Of a DNA stretch of 64,000 nucleotides, positions 44,843-52,909 are shown piece after piece. The notes under the pieces were generated by a model. The model was given only the letters and a program-made list of their open reading frames with translations. It made no database searches and was not told where the DNA came from. The stretch's first letter is position 1. Each line of letters begins with the position of its first letter. Origin of the DNA: Leptotrichia sp. oral taxon 221. Its GTDB lineage: Bacteria; Fusobacteriota; Fusobacteriia; Fusobacteriales; Leptotrichiaceae. Where the stretch lies: assembly GCF_018128245.1 (NCBI RefSeq), contig NZ_CP072378.1:124001-188000 (forward strand), read 5' to 3'. A program made the position numbers and the translations under genes.

Positions 44843-46207
44843 ATGATATTAAAAACAAGATTATTTGGACATAGTTACGAATTTAAAAGTGTAAAAGAAG
44901 TTCTAGCAAAAGCGAATGAATATAAATCAGGAGATGAACTAGCGGGAGTGGCAGCAGCAACTGCTGAAGAAAGAGTAGCAGCAAAAGCTGTCTTAGCAGA
45001 ATTAAAATTATCAGATTTAAGAAATAATCCAGTTATACCATATGAAGAAGATGAAGTTACAAGAATCATTCAAGACGATGTAAATGAAAAAATTTATGAT
45101 GAAATAAAAAATTGGACAGTTAGTGAATTTAGAGAATGGTTATTAGATTTGAAAACTACAGGGGATAAAATTAAAAGAGTTAGTAAAGGTTTGACAAGTG
45201 AAATGGTTGCAGCTGTTGCTAAATTAATGAGTAATATGGATTTAGTTGTGGCAGCGAAAAAAATTAGAGTTAAAAAATTCTGTAACACAGAAATTGGTGG
45301 AGAAGGAATTTTGGCAGCAAGATTACAACCAAATCATACAACAGATGATCCAGATGGAATTATGTTGTCAGTTTATGAAGGATTGAGCTACGGAGTTGGA
45401 GATGCATTGTTAGGATTGAACCCAGTAGATGACAGTGTTGATAGCGTTATGAGAGTTTTACAAAGATTCCATGAAATTAAAACAAAATGGGATATACCAA
45501 CACAAATCTGTGTATTGGCACACGTAACAACACAAATGGAAGCTGTAAGAAGAGGAGCACCAACAGATTTGATTTTCCAAAGTATTGCAGGTTCGCAAAA
45601 AGGAAATGAAGCGTTTGGAATTGATGGAAAAATGATTGAAGAAGCTAGACAATTAGCTTTGAAACATGGAACAGCAACAGGACCAAATGTAATGTATTTT
45701 GAAACAGGACAAGGTTCAGAATTATCATCAGAAGCACATCACGGAGCAGACCAAGTAACATTGGAAGCTAGATGTTATGGATTCGCAAAAAGATTTGATC
45801 CATTTATTGTAAATACAGTAGTTGGATTCATTGGACCAGAATATTTGTATGACAGTAAACAAGTTATAAGAGCTGGTTTAGAAGATCACTTTATGGGTAA
45901 ATTGACAGGAATCTCAATGGGAGTTGACGCTTGTTATACAAACCACATGAAAGCGGATCAAAACGATATTGAAAACTTAGAAATGTTATTATCAATTGCA
46001 GGAGTTAACTATTTCATGGCAATTCCAGCAGGAGACGATATAATGTTAAACTATCAAACAACATCTTATCATGATGATGCAGCATTAAGAAACTTAACTA
46101 ATGCAAGACCTATAAAACCATTTGAAGAATGGTTAGAAAAAATGGGAATAATGAAAGATGGTAAACTTACAGAAAGAGCCGGAGATGCTTCAATTTTCTT
46201 AAAATAG
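44843..46207 (+). CDS. eutB: Ethanolamine ammonia-lyase, large subunit
   Basis: A 454-residue TIM-barrel subunit of the adenosylcobalamin enzyme that splits ethanolamine into acetaldehyde and ammonia. Family segments: ELAGVAAATAEERVAAK near the N-terminus, YEGLSYGVGDALLGLNPV, VLAHVTTQMEAVRRGAP and DDIMLNYQTTSYHD. Start at 44843 follows GAGGTGG at 5 nt; an upstream GTG at 44834 overlaps that ribosome site and is unlikely. Confidence 0.97.
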   Translation: MILKTRLFGHSYEFKSVKEVLAKANEYKSGDELAGVAAATAEERVAAKAVLAELKLSDLRNNPVIPYEEDEVTRIIQDDVNEKIYDEIKNWTVSEFREWLLDLKTTGDKIKRVSKGLTSEMVAAVAKLMSNMDLVVAAKKIRVKKFCNTEIGGEGILAARLQPNHTTDDPDGIMLSVYEGLSYGVGDALLGLNPVDDSVDSVMRVLQRFHEIKTKWDIPTQICVLAHVTTQMEAVRRGAPTDLIFQSIAGSQKGNEAFGIDGKMIEEARQLALKHGTATGPNVMYFETGQGSELSSEAHHGADQVTLEARCYGFAKRFDPFIVNTVVGFIGPEYLYDSKQVIRAGLEDHFMGKLTGISMGVDACYTNHMKADQNDIENLEMLLSIAGVNYFMAIPAGDDIMLNYQTTSYHDDAALRNLTNARPIKPFEEWLEKMGIMKDGKLTERAGDASIFLK

Positions 46208-46219
46208 GGAGGAAAAACA

Positions 46220-47110
46220 ATGTTATCAGATAAAGAGTTAATGGAATTAATAGAAAAAGTGGTTAAAGAAACAGGAAATATGTCAGAAAGTAAAGTAGCA
46301 GAAGTAGCCGCTAAAGTTTCTGAAAAAGTTGGTAGCGATATTGAAGATGGAGAGTTGAAAGATATAGGAAAAATCAATATAAAAGACCAATTGTTAGTTG
46401 ACAATCCAGAAGATAGAGACGAATATATGAAATTAAAACAAAGAACGTCAGCAAGATTAGGAATTGGAAGAGCTGGAACTAGATTTAAAACAGATATTTT
46501 GTTAAGATTTAGAGCTGACCATGCTGCTGCTCAAGATGCTGTGTTTAACGATGTTCCAAAAGAATTTTTAGATGAAATAGGATTGTTTGAAGTGACTACA
46601 CAATGTGAAAGTCGTGACCAATACATAACAAGACCTGATTTAGGAAGAAAAATTAGTGATGAAGGTATAAAAATAATAAATGAAAAATGCAAAAAAAATC
46701 CGAAAGTACAAATTATTGTTTCAGATGGATTGAGTTCTACAGCAATCGAAGCTAATGCTAAAAACATTTTACCAGCATTGGAAAATGGATTAAAAGGATA
46801 CGGAATTGATACAGGAACTACATTCTTTGTAAAATATGGAAGAGTTGGAGCAGGAGACCACGTAGCAGAATTAGTAAATGCCGAAGTTGTATGTATTTTG
46901 ATCGGGGAAAGACCTGGATTGACAACAGCTGAAAGTATGAGTGCTTATATTACTTACAAGGCATATGTGGGAATTCCAGAATCAAAGAGAACAGTTGTAT
47001 CAAATATTCATAGAGATGGGACACCTTCAGCAGAAGCAGGAGCTCACATTGCTACATTAATTAAGAAAATATTAGATGCTAAAGCGTCTGGACAAGATTT
47101 GAAATTATAA
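46220..47110 (+). CDS. eutC: Ethanolamine ammonia-lyase, small subunit
   Basis: A 296-residue subunit. An N-terminal helix pair (DKELMELIEKVVKET and a second) probably targets the enzyme into the compartment. The core contains TSARLGIGRAGTRFKTDILLRFRADHAAAQDAVF and IVSDGLSSTAIEANA, and near the end GERPGLTTAESMSAYITY. 12 nt after eutB; ribosome site AGGGAGGAA. Confidence 0.96.
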   Translation: MLSDKELMELIEKVVKETGNMSESKVAEVAAKVSEKVGSDIEDGELKDIGKINIKDQLLVDNPEDRDEYMKLKQRTSARLGIGRAGTRFKTDILLRFRADHAAAQDAVFNDVPKEFLDEIGLFEVTTQCESRDQYITRPDLGRKISDEGIKIINEKCKKNPKVQIIVSDGLSSTAIEANAKNILPALENGLKGYGIDTGTTFFVKYGRVGAGDHVAELVNAEVVCILIGERPGLTTAESMSAYITYKAYVGIPESKRTVVSNIHRDGTPSAEAGAHIATLIKKILDAKASGQDLKL

Positions 47111-47201
47111 AAATTTTGAAAATATAAAAAATAAATTTTTTGAATAATTTTTTTGAAATAAAAAGTTGTAAAAATTTGATTATAAAAATCAGGAGGAAAA
47201 T

Positions 47202-47852
47202 ATGAAAGGCGATAGATTGAAAGCTAGTGTATTAGCTACGAGATTAATACCAAATGTAGACCGTGGAATGGCAAAAGAATTAGGATTGTCAGAAGGTCAT
47301 AGAAGTATTGCGATTTTAACAGCTGATTGCGATGATGTAACATATACAGCATTGGATGATGCGACTAAAAAAGCCGTTGTAGAAGTTGCTTATGCGAAAT
47401 CATTTTATGGTGGTGCTGCAAATGCAAATACCAAATTAGCAGGAGAAGTAATTGGAATTTTATCAGGACCAACTCCAGCTGAAGTAAAAAGTGGACTTGA
47501 CGCAGCAGTAGACTTTATCGAAAATGAAGCTGCATTTATAAGTGCAAATGATGATGATTCAATCGCATACTACGCTCATTGTATTTCAAGAACAGGAAGC
47601 TATTTGTCAGAAGCTTGTGGAATAAAAGAAGGAGAAGCAATCGCATATTTAATTGCACCGCCATTAGAAGCAATGTATGCTTTAGACATAGCACTTAAAT
47701 CAGCAGATGTTCAATTAGTAACATTCTACGGACCACCTTCAGAAACAAACTTTGGTGGAGGTCTATTAACTGGAAGCCAAGCCGCATGTCAAGCTGCATG
47801 TGAAGCATTCGCCGACGCAGTTAAATCGGTTGCAGAAAAACCATTAGATTAA
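47202..47852 (+). CDS. eutL: Microcompartment shell protein EutL
   Basis: A 216-residue BMC-T shell protein with two BMC domains and gated pores. LATRLIPNVDRGMAKELGL, HRSIAILTADCDDVTYTALD and FYGPPSETNFGGGLLTGSQ are diagnostic. Ribosome site AGGAGG. Together with PduB it gives the shell two different trimer types. Confidence 0.95.
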   Translation: MKGDRLKASVLATRLIPNVDRGMAKELGLSEGHRSIAILTADCDDVTYTALDDATKKAVVEVAYAKSFYGGAANANTKLAGEVIGILSGPTPAEVKSGLDAAVDFIENEAAFISANDDDSIAYYAHCISRTGSYLSEACGIKEGEAIAYLIAPPLEAMYALDIALKSADVQLVTFYGPPSETNFGGGLLTGSQAACQAACEAFADAVKSVAEKPLD

Positions 47853-47881
47853 TTGATAATTCTAAAAAAAGAATTATAATA

Positions 47882-47953
47882 ATAGAATTGCCTTAAAATT
47901 TATGCAAATTCCGCTAAATTTACAAAATTTCCCTTTAAATGAGGCAATTCTAT
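47882..47953 (+). other. Long-loop inverted repeat between eutL and eutH
   Basis: Perfect 12-nt arms ATAGAATTGCCT (47882-47893) and AGGCAATTCTAT (47942-47953) enclose 48 nt and are followed by ATTTTTCTAT. It may be an intercistronic terminator or attenuator lowering eutH expression. The large loop contains AT-rich short repeats but no clear ANTAR hairpin. Confidence 0.5.
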
Positions 47954-48054
47954 ATTTTTCTATAAAACTGTGAAATTACGAAAAATTAGGAATTTTAAAA
48001 ATCAGAGTTTGAGAGCGGCGATTGAGTTCTCATAAAAAAACGGAGGGATTCAAA

Positions 48055-49188
48055 ATGGGTATAGATAAAATAATAATGTATATAATGGTAATATTCATGA
48101 TAATTGGTGGAATAGACAAATGTCTAGGAAATAAATTTGGTTACGGAGAAAAATTTGAAGAAGGAATAATGGCAATGGGATCTTTAGCCTTAGCAATGGT
48201 TGGGATAATAGCATTAGCACCAGTTTTGGGAGAAGTATTAAAACCAGTCGTAACACCTATATATAAAATGTTAGGTGCGGATCCTTCAATGTTTGCGACA
48301 ACTTTGTTAGCAACTGATATGGGTGGAACTCCACTTGCATTTAAATTGACAACAGATGTACAAGCTGCTAAATTTGCTTCATTTATTTTAGGATCAATGA
48401 TGGGACCAACAATAGTATTCACAATTCCAGTTGCATTAGGAATAATCGAAAAAGAAGATCGTCCATTTTTAGCAAAAGGAATTTTGGCAGGAATGACAAC
48501 TATACCAATAGGGTGTTTTTTTGGAGGAATTATAGCAGGAATGCCTGTAATAATGGTACTTAAAAACTTAATTCCAATAATTATATTTTCAATATTAATT
48601 TGTATAGGATTATGGAAAATACCAGAAAAAATGACAAAAGGATTTTCAATATTTGGACAAGCAGTTGTTATAATCATAACTTTAGGATTAGTTGTAGCAA
48701 TCATTCAAGCTTTAACACCTATAACAATAATACCAGGAATGGATTCAATATACACAGTTTATGATCAAGCAGCAAAAGAACTTAAAATGGGTGGAATTGA
48801 AACTATAGGTGCAATTGCAATTGTATTAGCAGGAGCATTCCCATTAGTTCATTTCATAACACAAGTATTCAAAAAACCGTTGACAGCGATAGGAAAAGGA
48901 CTTGGTATGAATGAATCTGGAGCAGCAGGGCTTGTTGCCACATTAGCAAATAATATTCCAATGTTTGGTATATTAAAAGATATGGATTCAAACGGAAAAG
49001 TAATGAATATTGCATTTGCAGTAAGTGGTGCTTTTGTATTCGGAGACCATTTAGGATTTGTAGCAGGTTACGCTAATGGAGCTTACAAAGACATGATGTT
49101 CCCAATGATAGTTGGAAAATTAGTGGCAGGAATAACAGCAATATTTGTAGCAAAAATGTTGTTTTGTAAAAAAGGAAAAAATGCATAA
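48055..49188 (+). CDS. eutH: Ethanolamine permease EutH
   Basis: A 377-residue integral membrane protein with about ten or eleven hydrophobic segments, matching EutH: MIIGGIDKCLGNKFGYGEKFEEGI at the start, LATDMGGTPLAFKLT and GDHLGFVAGYANGAYKDMM near the end. It brings ethanolamine into the cell. Start at 48055 is set by CGGAGGG; an upstream TTG at 48022 gives an unlikely hydrophilic extension. Confidence 0.94.
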   Translation: MGIDKIIMYIMVIFMIIGGIDKCLGNKFGYGEKFEEGIMAMGSLALAMVGIIALAPVLGEVLKPVVTPIYKMLGADPSMFATTLLATDMGGTPLAFKLTTDVQAAKFASFILGSMMGPTIVFTIPVALGIIEKEDRPFLAKGILAGMTTIPIGCFFGGIIAGMPVIMVLKNLIPIIIFSILICIGLWKIPEKMTKGFSIFGQAVVIIITLGLVVAIIQALTPITIIPGMDSIYTVYDQAAKELKMGGIETIGAIAIVLAGAFPLVHFITQVFKKPLTAIGKGLGMNESGAAGLVATLANNIPMFGILKDMDSNGKVMNIAFAVSGAFVFGDHLGFVAGYANGAYKDMMFPMIVGKLVAGITAIFVAKMLFCKKGKNA

Positions 49189-49241
49189 ATAATTAGTACA
49201 AATTAAAAAATTAAAATGTTCAGAAATTCGGAGGGATTCTT

Positions 49242-50375
49242 ATGTTTAAGAAAATGGCGATGGTGTTTTTGATAGCGATCTCTTTGAACGGATTAGCGGC
49301 TAATCTGGATGAAGGAAGATGGGTTCCTGAAAACAAAGAAATTTTATCAAAATTAATTGACGATAATAAAAATCAAGGAAATTATGTGGTATTCGATTGG
49401 GATTACACATCAATTTATCAAGATACACAAGAAAATTTATTTAGATATCAAATTGACAATTTGAAATTTGATATGACTCCAAAAGAGTTTGCTAAAGCGA
49501 TTAGAAAAGATATTCCTTTAGATAATTTTGCAAAAGGTTATGAAAATGCTAAAGGAGAAAAAATTAATATTACAAAAATTGGTAACGATTTAGATAAAAG
49601 ATATGCATTTTTGTATGAAAATTATATAAAAAATAAAAAGATGAGTTTGGATGAAATTAAGAAAACTGAAGAATTTAAAGATTTTAGAGGGAAATTAGCA
49701 TTTTTATATGAAGCGATAGGAGGAACTTTTTCACATGACATCGCCTATCCATGGGTATTATACTTATTCAACGGAATGACAAAAGAAGAAGTTCAAAAAT
49801 TGGCAAAAGAAGCTAATGATTATGGAATTGGAGATAAATTAGGTAAATATACAATTGAATCTAGCGATAAATTATTAGGTGAAGCTGGAAAAATAGTTTA
49901 TGAATACAAGAGTGGATTGAGAACACAACCTGAAATCGCAAATTTATTCCACGAATTTCAAAAAAATGGAATTGAAGTTTACATAGTTTCTGCATCTCTT
50001 GAAGATATCGTAAAAGTTTTTGCAAGTGATAAATCATACGGATACAATCTAAAACCAGAAAACGTGTACGGAATGAGATTGGAAATGAATAAAGATAAAT
50101 ATTTGTCTCAATATAAAAAAGGTTATCCACAAACTCAAACAAAAGGAAAAGTGGAAACAATAAATAAATTTTTAAAACCAAAACATGGAGGGAAAGACCC
50201 TATTTTAGTAGCAGGAGATAGTGGTGGAGACGAAAATATGCTTACAGAATACAAAGGAACTAAAGTTTTACTTCTTATGAAACGAAAAGGAAAATTGGAT
50301 GACGTTGCAAAAGATAAAAGAGCTTTAATTCAAAGAAGAAATGAACAAACAGGATTATTAGTTCCTGAAAATTAG
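49242..50375 (+). CDS. Secreted HAD phosphatase, phosphorylcholine/phosphoethanolamine phosphatase-like
   Basis: A 377-residue protein with an N-terminal signal peptide (hydrophobic residues about 6-18, ending LAAN) and a haloacid-dehalogenase fold. Motif I is VVFDWDYTSIY (DxDxT), motif II YIVSASLED, motif IV GDSGGDENML. This layout, with a large helical cap (about 60-220), resembles periplasmic phosphorylcholine phosphatases, which also act on phosphoethanolamine. Position directly between the ethanolamine permease and eutQ suggests that it frees ethanolamine from phosphoethanolamine outside the inner membrane. Substrate is inferred from context. Ribosome site CGGAGGG. Confidence 0.75.
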   Translation: MFKKMAMVFLIAISLNGLAANLDEGRWVPENKEILSKLIDDNKNQGNYVVFDWDYTSIYQDTQENLFRYQIDNLKFDMTPKEFAKAIRKDIPLDNFAKGYENAKGEKINITKIGNDLDKRYAFLYENYIKNKKMSLDEIKKTEEFKDFRGKLAFLYEAIGGTFSHDIAYPWVLYLFNGMTKEEVQKLAKEANDYGIGDKLGKYTIESSDKLLGEAGKIVYEYKSGLRTQPEIANLFHEFQKNGIEVYIVSASLEDIVKVFASDKSYGYNLKPENVYGMRLEMNKDKYLSQYKKGYPQTQTKGKVETINKFLKPKHGGKDPILVAGDSGGDENMLTEYKGTKVLLLMKRKGKLDDVAKDKRALIQRRNEQTGLLVPEN

Positions 50376-50445
50376 GAATGAGATAACCGATTATTATCAA
50401 AAGTAGATATATTCTCAATTTTGAGATAAGAGGAGAGATGACAAA

Positions 50446-50913
50446 ATGGGATTACAAGATTTAGATAGAGAAACTTTAGAAAAATTATTGAGAAAAGTAG
50501 TGGCAGAAGAATTAAGCAGAAAAGCTGGAGATAGTTTTGAAAAATATATGGACCCAAGCGGAGTTGGAGTTGTAAAAATACCAACTGTTAAACCAAAAAA
50601 ATTCGATACAGGAAATCCAAATGACAAAGTGTACTTAACTGATGTTTTTACAATTGATGAAAGCAAGAGATTGAGTTGCGGAGTAATGGAAATGGAAGAA
50701 TCAGCATTCGATTGGACGTTGAATTATGATGAAATTGATTATGTAATAGAAGGAACTTTAGAAATAATCGTAGATGGAAGAAAAGTTGTTGGAAATAAAG
50801 GTGAAGCAATTTTAATTCCTAAAGGTTCAAAAATTCAATTCAGCGCACCAAAATTTGCAAGATTTTTGTATGTGATTTATCCAGCTGATTGGCAAGAAAA
50901 ATTAGAAAAATAG
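50446..50913 (+). CDS. eutQ: EutQ, cupin-fold acetate kinase-like protein
   Basis: A 155-residue protein. The N-terminal ETLEKLLRKVVAEELSRK helix is a probable cargo-targeting tail; the cupin domain includes EIDYVIEGTLEIIVDGRKVVGNKGEAILIPKGSKIQF. EutQ from Salmonella has acetate kinase activity and supports compartment assembly. No other acyl kinase is in this locus, so EutQ may yield the ATP from acetyl- and propionyl-phosphate. Last gene before the terminator. Ribosome site AAGAGGAGAG. Confidence 0.92.
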   Translation: MGLQDLDRETLEKLLRKVVAEELSRKAGDSFEKYMDPSGVGVVKIPTVKPKKFDTGNPNDKVYLTDVFTIDESKRLSCGVMEMEESAFDWTLNYDEIDYVIEGTLEIIVDGRKVVGNKGEAILIPKGSKIQFSAPKFARFLYVIYPADWQEKLEK

Positions 50914-50924
50914 AATATTTTTAT

Positions 50925-50956
50925 AAGAGTAGAAAGTTTTTTCTGCTCTTTTTTTC
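50925..50956 (+). terminator. Terminator of the microcompartment locus
   Basis: Stem AAGAGTAGAA (50925-50934) / TTCTGCTCTT (50941-50950) with one T-G pair, then TTTTTT. It closes the 26-kb pdu-eut block. Confidence 0.8.
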
Positions 50957-51008
50957 TCTAAATTTCAATCTAAAAATTTTTATTTTCTGGTTTACTAAAA
51001 CCCCCATT

Positions 51009-51019
51009 TATGATAAAAT
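51009..51019 (+). promoter_or_regulatory. Extended -10 element upstream of the TPR gene
   Basis: TATGATAAAAT, identical to the element before cysS (18846-18856). It lies about 255 nt before the TPR start, so the transcript would have a long leader. Confidence 0.45.
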
Positions 51020-51165
51020 AAAGTGAGAAAAAATGTGATGATATCACTTCAAAAAAGTAATAAAAAATTGATTTTTGAAGGATTTTGAATATAAAGAATT
51101 TTAGTAAATAGGATATAGTCAAATTGTCTGTAAAAATGGAAAATACTAAAAAAGTAAAACTAATG

Positions 51166-51273
51166 AAAGGAGAGGCTACTTAAAATATTGATTGACTAAT
51201 TTTAAATTTAAAATTTAAAATTGAAAAAAATTAGAATAAAAAAATAATTAGTTAGAAGTAGCAAAAAGATATA
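51166..51273 (+). promoter_or_regulatory. TPR-gene leader: Shine-Dalgarno and start separated by a large hairpin
   Basis: AAAGGAG (51166-51172) is followed 2 nt later by GCTACTT (51175-51181), which pairs with AAGTAGC (51256-51262). A second inner stem GACTAATT (51194-51201) / AATTAGTT (51246-51253) extends it. ATG follows 11 nt after the hairpin base. Folding would place the ribosome site about 13 nt from the start codon instead of about 100. Same layout and same CTACTT stem start as the rpmB leader. Confidence 0.5.
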
Positions 51274-51852
51274 ATGCTAGAGACAATGATATTTAGAGAG
51301 ATTAGATACAATGAAAATAATGAGCAACTTCTTAAAGAAAATTTGAAAAAAATTGCTGAAAATCCAAATGATATAGAAGTTTTGCAAACATTAGCTTCGA
51401 TTTATCATGCATTAAAAGAAAATGACAAAGCAATAGAAATATACGAAAAATTAGTTAAGTTAAAACCAGAAAATTATACAATTAGAGCATTTTTAGGATA
51501 TTTGTATTACGAAACTGAAGATTTGGATAATGCGGAAAAGTGCTTTGAGGAAGTTTTGGATAATATTTCAGAACCTTTTGTAATGTTTCTTTTGGGAAAT
51601 GTTTATGCGAGGAAAGGGAAAATATCGACAGCAGTAAATTGTTATGAGTTGGCGATATTCCTTGATTTTGACATGTATATAGCGCATATTGATTTTGCGA
51701 GAAAATATGAGCATATGGGAAGACATAAAGCGGCATTGAAAGAGTATAAAGCTGCGTATGAAATTGATTCAAGAGATGAAGGATTGGTAGAAAAAATCGA
51801 ATATCTTGAAGAAAAATGTAAGAATAATACTGAGAATGAAAAGGCTCATTAA
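51274..51852 (+). CDS. Tetratricopeptide-repeat protein
   Basis: A 192-residue protein of about four TPR units, for example NDIEVLQTLASIYHALKENDKAIEIYEKL and later units to about residue 170. There is no signal peptide, so it is likely a cytoplasmic scaffold for protein contacts. The specific partner is unknown. The immediate upstream sequence has no good ribosome site; see the leader feature. Terminated by a hairpin at 51895. Confidence 0.85.
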   Translation: MLETMIFREIRYNENNEQLLKENLKKIAENPNDIEVLQTLASIYHALKENDKAIEIYEKLVKLKPENYTIRAFLGYLYYETEDLDNAEKCFEEVLDNISEPFVMFLLGNVYARKGKISTAVNCYELAIFLDFDMYIAHIDFARKYEHMGRHKAALKEYKAAYEIDSRDEGLVEKIEYLEEKCKNNTENEKAH

Positions 51853-51894
51853 TTCTGGTGTTATTTACAATTTCAAAAGTAAAAATTTTAAAAT

Positions 51895-51920
51895 CGAGCT
51901 AGTGAAAGCTCGTTTTTATT
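51895..51920 (+). terminator. Terminator after the TPR gene
   Basis: Stem CGAGCT (51895-51900) / AGCTCG (51907-51912), followed by TTTTTATTT. Confidence 0.75.
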
Positions 51921-51982
51921 TGTTAGGAAATTAAAAAATTATGGAAAATTAAAAAATAAATTTAAAATCAAAAGGAGGAAAA

Positions 51983-52834
51983 ATGGTAAATTTATTGTGT
52001 GATGCGATAATACCTGACGGGCCTATGAAAGAGGTCGATGAAATCGAAGATAGCCTGAGAACAAAGTACAAAAAGTCAATTTTATCTAAATTTTTAAAAG
52101 CAATAAATGATTTTGATCTTGTACAAGATGGCGATAAAATAGCGATTGGAGTGTCTGGTGGAAAAGATAGTTTGCTTTTAGTGAAACTGTTTCATGAATT
52201 GAAAAAGGATAGAAGAAGGAATTTTGAATTTAAGGCAGTTAGTTTAAATCCAGGATTTAGAGATAGCGATTTGAATCAATTTAAGCAAAATTTAAAGAAT
52301 TTGAACATTGATTGTGAAATAATTGATACGAATATTTGGGAAATTGCAAATGAAAAAGCAAAAGACTATCCGTGTTTTTTATGTGCAAAAATGAGAAGAG
52401 GAATTTTATACAAAAAAGTTGAAGAATTTGGGTTCAATAAATTGACATTAGGACATCATTTTGATGACGTAATTGAAACAACACTAATAAATATGCTTTA
52501 TGCAGGAACAGTTAAAACAATGACTCCAAAAGTATCATCAACTTCGGGGAAATTGGAGTTAATAAGACCATTAATTTACGTAAAGGAAGCCGATATAATT
52601 GACTATACAAAAACAAATGGAATTAGAGCGATGAACTGTGGATGTACAATAGAAGCTGGAAAAACGTCAAGCAAAAGAAGAGAAGTAAAAGATTTATTAG
52701 CAGCTCTAGAAGAAAAACATCCAGGCGTAAAACAAAGTGTCTTCAATTCTATGAGAAACATCAATTTAGATTACGTTTTCGGCTACACTCGTGGAAATAA
52801 AAGCGATAAAACTGAAGATTTGGCAGATGAATAG
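51983..52834 (+). CDS. ttcA: TtcA-family tRNA 2-thiolation protein
   Basis: A 283-residue PP-loop ATPase. SGGKDSLLLVKLF (about residues 58-70) is the ATP-binding PP-loop, CFLCAKMRRG the conserved CxxC, and a further Cys pair lies in MNCGCT. TtcA adds sulfur to C32 of certain tRNAs using an iron-sulfur cluster. The N-terminal 40 residues are a family-variable extension. Ribosome site AAAAGGAGG. The close relative TilS is less likely because of the Cys motifs. Confidence 0.83.
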   Translation: MVNLLCDAIIPDGPMKEVDEIEDSLRTKYKKSILSKFLKAINDFDLVQDGDKIAIGVSGGKDSLLLVKLFHELKKDRRRNFEFKAVSLNPGFRDSDLNQFKQNLKNLNIDCEIIDTNIWEIANEKAKDYPCFLCAKMRRGILYKKVEEFGFNKLTLGHHFDDVIETTLINMLYAGTVKTMTPKVSSTSGKLELIRPLIYVKEADIIDYTKTNGIRAMNCGCTIEAGKTSSKRREVKDLLAALEEKHPGVKQSVFNSMRNINLDYVFGYTRGNKSDKTEDLADE

Positions 52835-52909
52835 ACAATAGGTTTTGTTAGAAAATTTTACAAAATATTTAAATAAATTCAAAAAAAGAATTTTAGGAAA
52901 GGAAAAATT

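Noticed and set aside
48141-48704. 187-codon open frame opposite eutH
   Set aside because: Shadow of the membrane protein gene; composition reflects the complementary hydrophobic codons and there is no matching context.
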